Shown: piece after piece, positions 6,103 through 9,075 of the stretch
Layout: the number at the start of each line of letters is the position of its first letter
Position numbering within the stretch: the stretch's first letter is position 1
Source: an uncultured Lachnospiraceae bacterium
GTDB taxonomy: Bacteria > Bacillota > Clostridia > Lachnospirales > Lachnospiraceae
Assembly (NCBI GenBank): GCA_947382415.1
Contig: CANCYO010000089.1
Coordinates: 1-9,075 of the forward strand
Direction: 5' to 3'
Length of the DNA: 9,075 nt
The notes under the pieces: generated by a model
What the model was told of the DNA's origin: nothing
The model's input: the letters and a program-made list of their open reading frames with translations, nothing else
Database searches by the model: none
Position numbers and translations under genes: made by a program

Positions 6103-7327
6103 ACATCCCTTTCGGGGAACCAAATGCCAGGTCTGTACGGGCTGCGGCAGATGCGCGGGAATGTACTCGGTGGTGTCGGACCAGAGGCTGTGGCAGGAAA
6201 AGCAGCCCATTCCCCACACGGGACAAGAGCGTCTGGTGACAGCGGATTTAGGAACCACCACCATCGCCATGCAGCTCTATAACTGGGACGGCGGAGTGGA
6301 GACGGACTTTGCCTGCGTGAATCCTCAGATACGTTTCGGCGCAGACGTACTCTCGCGCATTCGGGCAGCTCAGGATCCGTCCGCGGCGGAGCAGATGTGC
6401 CGGGAGGTGCGGGAGAAGCTGGAGTCGGGTCTGCGGGCCTTTCGGATGCATCTTGCCCCGGAGGAGACCATGCGCATGGTGCTTGCGGGCAATACCACCA
6501 TGATCTATCTGCTTTTGGGATATGATCCTGCCGAGCTGGGGAGAGCGCCTTTTGCGGCAGGGCATCTGGAGACGGAGGAGACGCAGATCGGCGGAGTGCC
6601 CTGTTTGATCTTTCCCGGACTTTCCGCCTTTGTAGGCGGAGATATAGCAGCGGGGATGTATGCCTGCGGCATGGCAGAGAAGAGCGAACTGACGCTGCTC
6701 ATCGATCTGGGCACCAACGGAGAGATGGTACTGGGCAACCGGGACAGGAGAATTGCCTGTTCCACGGCGGCGGGGCCTGCTTTTGAGGGGGGGGTGAACC
6801 GGGGAGTCTGGGGGTCGGATATGATACATCTGCTGGCAAGACTCAGACAGGAACAGATTTTGGACGAGACGGGTCTGCTCTCAGACGAATATTTTGAAAA
6901 CGGAATCCTGATCGAAAGTGTGCGTGTGACACAGGAGTCCATCCGCGCCATCCAGCTTGCCAAGGGAGCCATCGGGGCGGGCATACGGATTTTGATGCGG
7001 GCATACGGACTGGGAGAAAACTGGCAGGCGGTTGACAGGGTAATTCTGGCAGGAGGTTTCGGCTATTATCTGAGACCGGAGGACGCTGCCGTGACAGGCC
7101 TGCTGCCCCCGGCCCTTGTGTCAAAGACCGCCGCCGGCGGCAATACCGCGCTGGCAGGAGCACTGCGGCTGGGGCGGCGGCTCTGGGCGCAGGATGCCTT
7201 TGGGAACGCACAGGACTACAGGAAGGAACTGCCTGATATCTTGGGTATTTCGGGGACGGAGATATTAAATCTGGCCAAACACCCGGATTTTCAGGAGCTA
7301 TATATCGAGAATATGAATCTGCAATAA
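6074..7327 (+). CDS. Short RACo/RamA-like ASKHA-family ATPase (corrinoid reductive activator homologue)
   Basis: A 417-residue soluble protein. The RACo/RamA family uses ATP to drive reduction of inactive Co(II) corrinoid proteins. ASKHA signatures are present: phosphate-1 DLGTTTI at 58-64, phosphate-2 DLGTNGE at 211-217 and an adenosine-type VILAGGFG at 323-330. Family blocks include LAGNTTM (137-143), GLSAFVGGDI (182-191), STAAGPAFEGG (230-240) and QLAKGAIGAGI (294-304). Unlike classical RACo (about 600 residues, N-terminal 2Fe-2S ferredoxin domain), the N-terminus is only ~55 residues and carries C18-x2-C21-x2-C24-x2-C27, which could hold an iron-sulfur cluster or zinc. The start is uncertain: ATG 6074 or 6077 lie inside DUF4250 (26-29 nt overlap) with no clear Shine-Dalgarno, and a TTG at 6095 is possible; an upstream GTG-type start at 5990 gives a non-family sequence. 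No corrinoid protein or methyltransferase is in view, so the substrate is unknown. Confidence 0.87.
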   Translation: MMQREISLSEHPFRGTKCQVCTGCGRCAGMYSVVSDQRLWQEKQPIPHTGQERLVTADLGTTTIAMQLYNWDGGVETDFACVNPQIRFGADVLSRIRAAQDPSAAEQMCREVREKLESGLRAFRMHLAPEETMRMVLAGNTTMIYLLLGYDPAELGRAPFAAGHLETEETQIGGVPCLIFPGLSAFVGGDIAAGMYACGMAEKSELTLLIDLGTNGEMVLGNRDRRIACSTAAGPAFEGGVNRGVWGSDMIHLLARLRQEQILDETGLLSDEYFENGILIESVRVTQESIRAIQLAKGAIGAGIRILMRAYGLGENWQAVDRVILAGGFGYYLRPEDAAVTGLLPPALVSKTAAGGNTALAGALRLGRRLWAQDAFGNAQDYRKELPDILGISGTEILNLAKHPDFQELYIENMNLQ

Positions 7328-7340
7328 GGCTGAATATATC

Positions 7341-8057
7341 ATGAGTATTTATTTGACAAGTGATCTGCACGGAGACTGCAGGCGCTTCCTGAAGTTACTG
7401 AATAAAATAAAGTTTAATCCCTATCAGGATTTTATGTATGTTTTGGGAGACGTCCTGGACAGAGGAAATGAAAATCTTGAGCTGTTAAAGCATGTCAGGA
7501 AATATATTGATGCGGGAAAGATGCTTTTGATCAAGGGCAATCATGAATTGTTTGCACAGATGTATCTGCAGGGCCGGTTAGATGCAAGACAGTGGATTTT
7601 GTGGGGCGGAAGGCAGACGCTGGCTGAACTGGGCCGGTTGAGCCCGGATCAAAGAGAAGAACTGGAGAATTTTCTGTGCGGGCTGCCCTTTTATCAGATT
7701 ATTACGACAGCGGATAAAACAGTATTGCTGACGCATTCGGGATTGGACGCAGATTGTATCATCGAGTCAGACAGCAGACTGGACGTTGAAGAATCCATCA
7801 AAGCGGCCGTTGCCGGAGATGAATTCCGTTATCTGGTCTCAAACGATATTCACTACATGCCCTGGGGACAGATCAGAAAAATGGATCATTATGTTATCGT
7901 GGGACATGTTCCGGCCATGCGCTTGAACGAAGACGCTTCCTGCAGGATCGTACATAGAGAAAAATACATGTGTATAGATACCGGTGCGGGATTCAGAGAC
8001 AGCGGTGGAAAAATGTCATGCTACCGTCTGGACGATGGCAGGGAGTTTTATGTGTAG
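7341..8057 (+). CDS. PPP-type metallophosphoesterase (serine/threonine phosphatase or diadenosine-polyphosphatase-like)
   Basis: A 238-residue cytoplasmic protein with the calcineurin-like two-metal hydrolase core: D8-L-H10, G36-D37-V-L-D40-R41-G, G66-N67-H68-E69, T-H132-S-G and G188-H189-V-P. The GDxxDRG and GNHE spacing is that of the PPP family, which includes bacterial protein phosphatases (PrpA-like) and symmetrical Ap4A hydrolases; the sequence alone does not separate these. The CIDTGAG block near the C-terminus is typical of the group. No signal peptide or membrane segment is seen. The gene starts 13 nt after the ASKHA gene stop, with only a weak AAGG (7326-7329) upstream, so it is probably the third gene of that operon. 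All metal ligands are intact. Codon use is slightly more AT-rich than its neighbours near the 5' end, which is a weak impression. Confidence 0.9.
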   Translation: MSIYLTSDLHGDCRRFLKLLNKIKFNPYQDFMYVLGDVLDRGNENLELLKHVRKYIDAGKMLLIKGNHELFAQMYLQGRLDARQWILWGGRQTLAELGRLSPDQREELENFLCGLPFYQIITTADKTVLLTHSGLDADCIIESDSRLDVEESIKAAVAGDEFRYLVSNDIHYMPWGQIRKMDHYVIVGHVPAMRLNEDASCRIVHREKYMCIDTGAGFRDSGGKMSCYRLDDGREFYV

Positions 8058-8100
8058 GAAGCAATCGTTTTGCGCCTGCCTGAATATAGATAAAATCAGA

Positions 8101-8106
8101 GAGGAG
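8101..8106 (+). promoter_or_regulatory. Ribosome binding site of the membrane sensor gene
   Basis: GAGGAG lies 7 nt before ATG 8114 and fixes the start of a gene that has no stop within the window. Confidence 0.8.
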
Positions 8107-8113
8107 AATCCTA

Positions 8114-9075
8114 ATGGACAACACGCAGAAGAAGGACACACAGACTACAGGGAAGAGAGACAAAAAGGCATCCGGCGGGCTTTTCGGGATTCGCAACAAG
8201 ATTGCGGTCTGCTTTCTGGTACCGATCCTCTTTATGATCGTCATAGGCCTCACAGCTTATACCAAGGCAGAGGATGGCATGGAGGAGAATTTCCGGGAGT
8301 CAACGATCCAGACGTTAAATATGGCTGTGGAGTATGTGGAGATGAGCTGCAGCTTTATCGAATCGGAGAGCATGAAATATCTTCTGGACGCCAATCTGAA
8401 TAAATACAGTATGGGGCTGATGAAAAACAATGCCGAGGAGCAGGCGGCCGCGGCCAATACATTGAGGAGCAGTATGCTTTCGGCGCAGGTCTCCAATCCG
8501 TTTATCAGCCAGATGCATATTATTACGCCCGGAGGAATCAATATGCTGTCCACGCAGATGTCCGCCGAGGACGGTATTCTGGAGGATTATCTGGAGGAAG
8601 CGTCCGCAGGGGCTCAGACGCTTGAACGCTGGACTGACAGACACAATGTGCTGGACAAACATCTGGAGATCAGGCAGGACGATTATATTCTGGCCTATCA
8701 GATCATGAATCAGGGTAACAATAGCTGTATCGTCATTGATGTGAAGCAGAGTGCTATTCGGGATTTCCTGGAAGGGCTTGACCTGGGCGAGGGCAGTATC
8801 GTCGGTTTCGTGACTGCGGGCGGCAGAGAGATCGTCTGCACAAATACGGAAGAGAACGGAGCGGATATCGCAGCGGACGGCGCGGTTTTGTCAGGCCAGG
8901 ATTTCATGCCTGCGGCAGGAGCCGAGCCAAGCGGTTATCAGGATGTGAATTACAACGGTTCTAAGTATCTGTTCCTCTACAGCAGGAGCCAGAAGACAGG
9001 GGTCACGCTCTGCGCGCTGGTGCCAAGAGGGGTGATCACAGGGCAGGCAGAGGAGATCAAGCATCTGACGATCTT
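8114..9075 (+). CDS. Cache-type membrane sensor, probably methyl-accepting chemotaxis protein, N-terminal part (3' truncated)
   Basis: The frame is open from ATG 8114 to the window end: 320 codons plus 2 nt. Residues 1-29 are a polar, Lys-rich cytoplasmic tail (TQKKDTQTTGKRDKK) ending in GIRNK. Residues 30-48 form a membrane helix (IAVCFLVPILFMIVIGLTA). Residues ~50-305 are an extracytoplasmic domain with a long helix (SMKYLLDANLNKYSMGL) and alternating strands, as in Cache sensors. The last residues (VITGQAEEIKHLTI) look like the exit into a second helix just beyond the edge. This layout, and the CFLVPILFM helix, resemble chemotaxis receptors of Lachnospiraceae. The HAMP and signalling domains are not visible, so a histidine kinase or GGDEF protein remains possible. 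The gap after the phosphoesterase gene is 56 nt, has no terminator, and includes a weak promoter candidate (TTGCGC 8070-8075, TAAAAT 8091-8096, 15-bp spacer), so it may be a separate unit. Confidence 0.75.
   Translation, partial: MDNTQKKDTQTTGKRDKKASGGLFGIRNKIAVCFLVPILFMIVIGLTAYTKAEDGMEENFRESTIQTLNMAVEYVEMSCSFIESESMKYLLDANLNKYSMGLMKNNAEEQAAAANTLRSSMLSAQVSNPFISQMHIITPGGINMLSTQMSAEDGILEDYLEEASAGAQTLERWTDRHNVLDKHLEIRQDDYILAYQIMNQGNNSCIVIDVKQSAIRDFLEGLDLGEGSIVGFVTAGGREIVCTNTEENGADIAADGAVLSGQDFMPAAGAEPSGYQDVNYNGSKYLFLYSRSQKTGVTLCALVPRGVITGQAEEIKHLTI

Noticed and set aside
7984..8403. 139-codon plus-strand frame spanning the phosphoesterase end and the sensor start
   Set aside because: It overlaps two better supported genes in another frame and has a composition (Arg, Gly, His-rich) typical of a shadow frame.

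Overview
The window looks like a piece of a Firmicutes chromosome of the Clostridia type, most likely Lachnospiraceae. This rests on protein style (an M56/BlaR1-like protein with a large ectodomain, Hsp20, a ClpB beginning MNIQKFTQKS, DUF4250, a short RACo-like ASKHA protein, a Cache-type membrane sensor), on strong AGGAG-type ribosome binding sites and on a perfect CIRCE operator. The genus cannot be read from the sequence. All recognised genes are on the plus strand. The first 41 bases are not genomic: positions 8-41 match the Illumina TruSeq index-read adapter, so the contig end carries uncleaved adapter and the first gene is cut there.

Layout. (1) 42-2060: C-terminal part of an M56-family (BlaR1/MecR1-like) membrane metallopeptidase homologue, with the end of the peptidase domain, one membrane helix and a large extracellular region containing a DxDGDG calcium-type motif and a terminal SH3-like domain. 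(2) 2087-5482: a heat-shock block. An extended CIRCE palindrome overlaps a sigma-A promoter (TTGACG-17-TATATT). It is followed by hsp20, a 158-nt spacer carrying a second and unrelated inverted repeat with a 9-nt spacer, then clpB and a strong terminator. Hsp20 holds aggregating proteins in a form that ClpB, with DnaK, can dissolve, so the pair forms a protein-disaggregation unit, probably under HrcA. (3) 5483-5928: a noncoding stretch dominated by a ~265-bp complex palindrome. Its long arms include a perfect 31-bp section and enclose three nested hairpins, two of which share the same 14-nt core. Downstream lie 10-bp-phased direct repeats and a likely promoter. (4) 5929-8057: a compact probable operon of DUF4250 (57 aa), an unusually short RACo/RamA-like ASKHA ATPase with an N-terminal four-cysteine motif, and a PPP-type metallophosphoesterase. 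(5) 8114 to the end: the N-terminal half of a membrane sensor, probably a methyl-accepting chemotaxis protein, open at the window edge.

Most housekeeping content is ordinary. The least explained items are the large cruciform-like element at 5502-5766, the inverted repeat in front of clpB, and the minimal ASKHA protein coupled to DUF4250. No CRISPR array, tRNA, rRNA, transposase or phage gene was seen.
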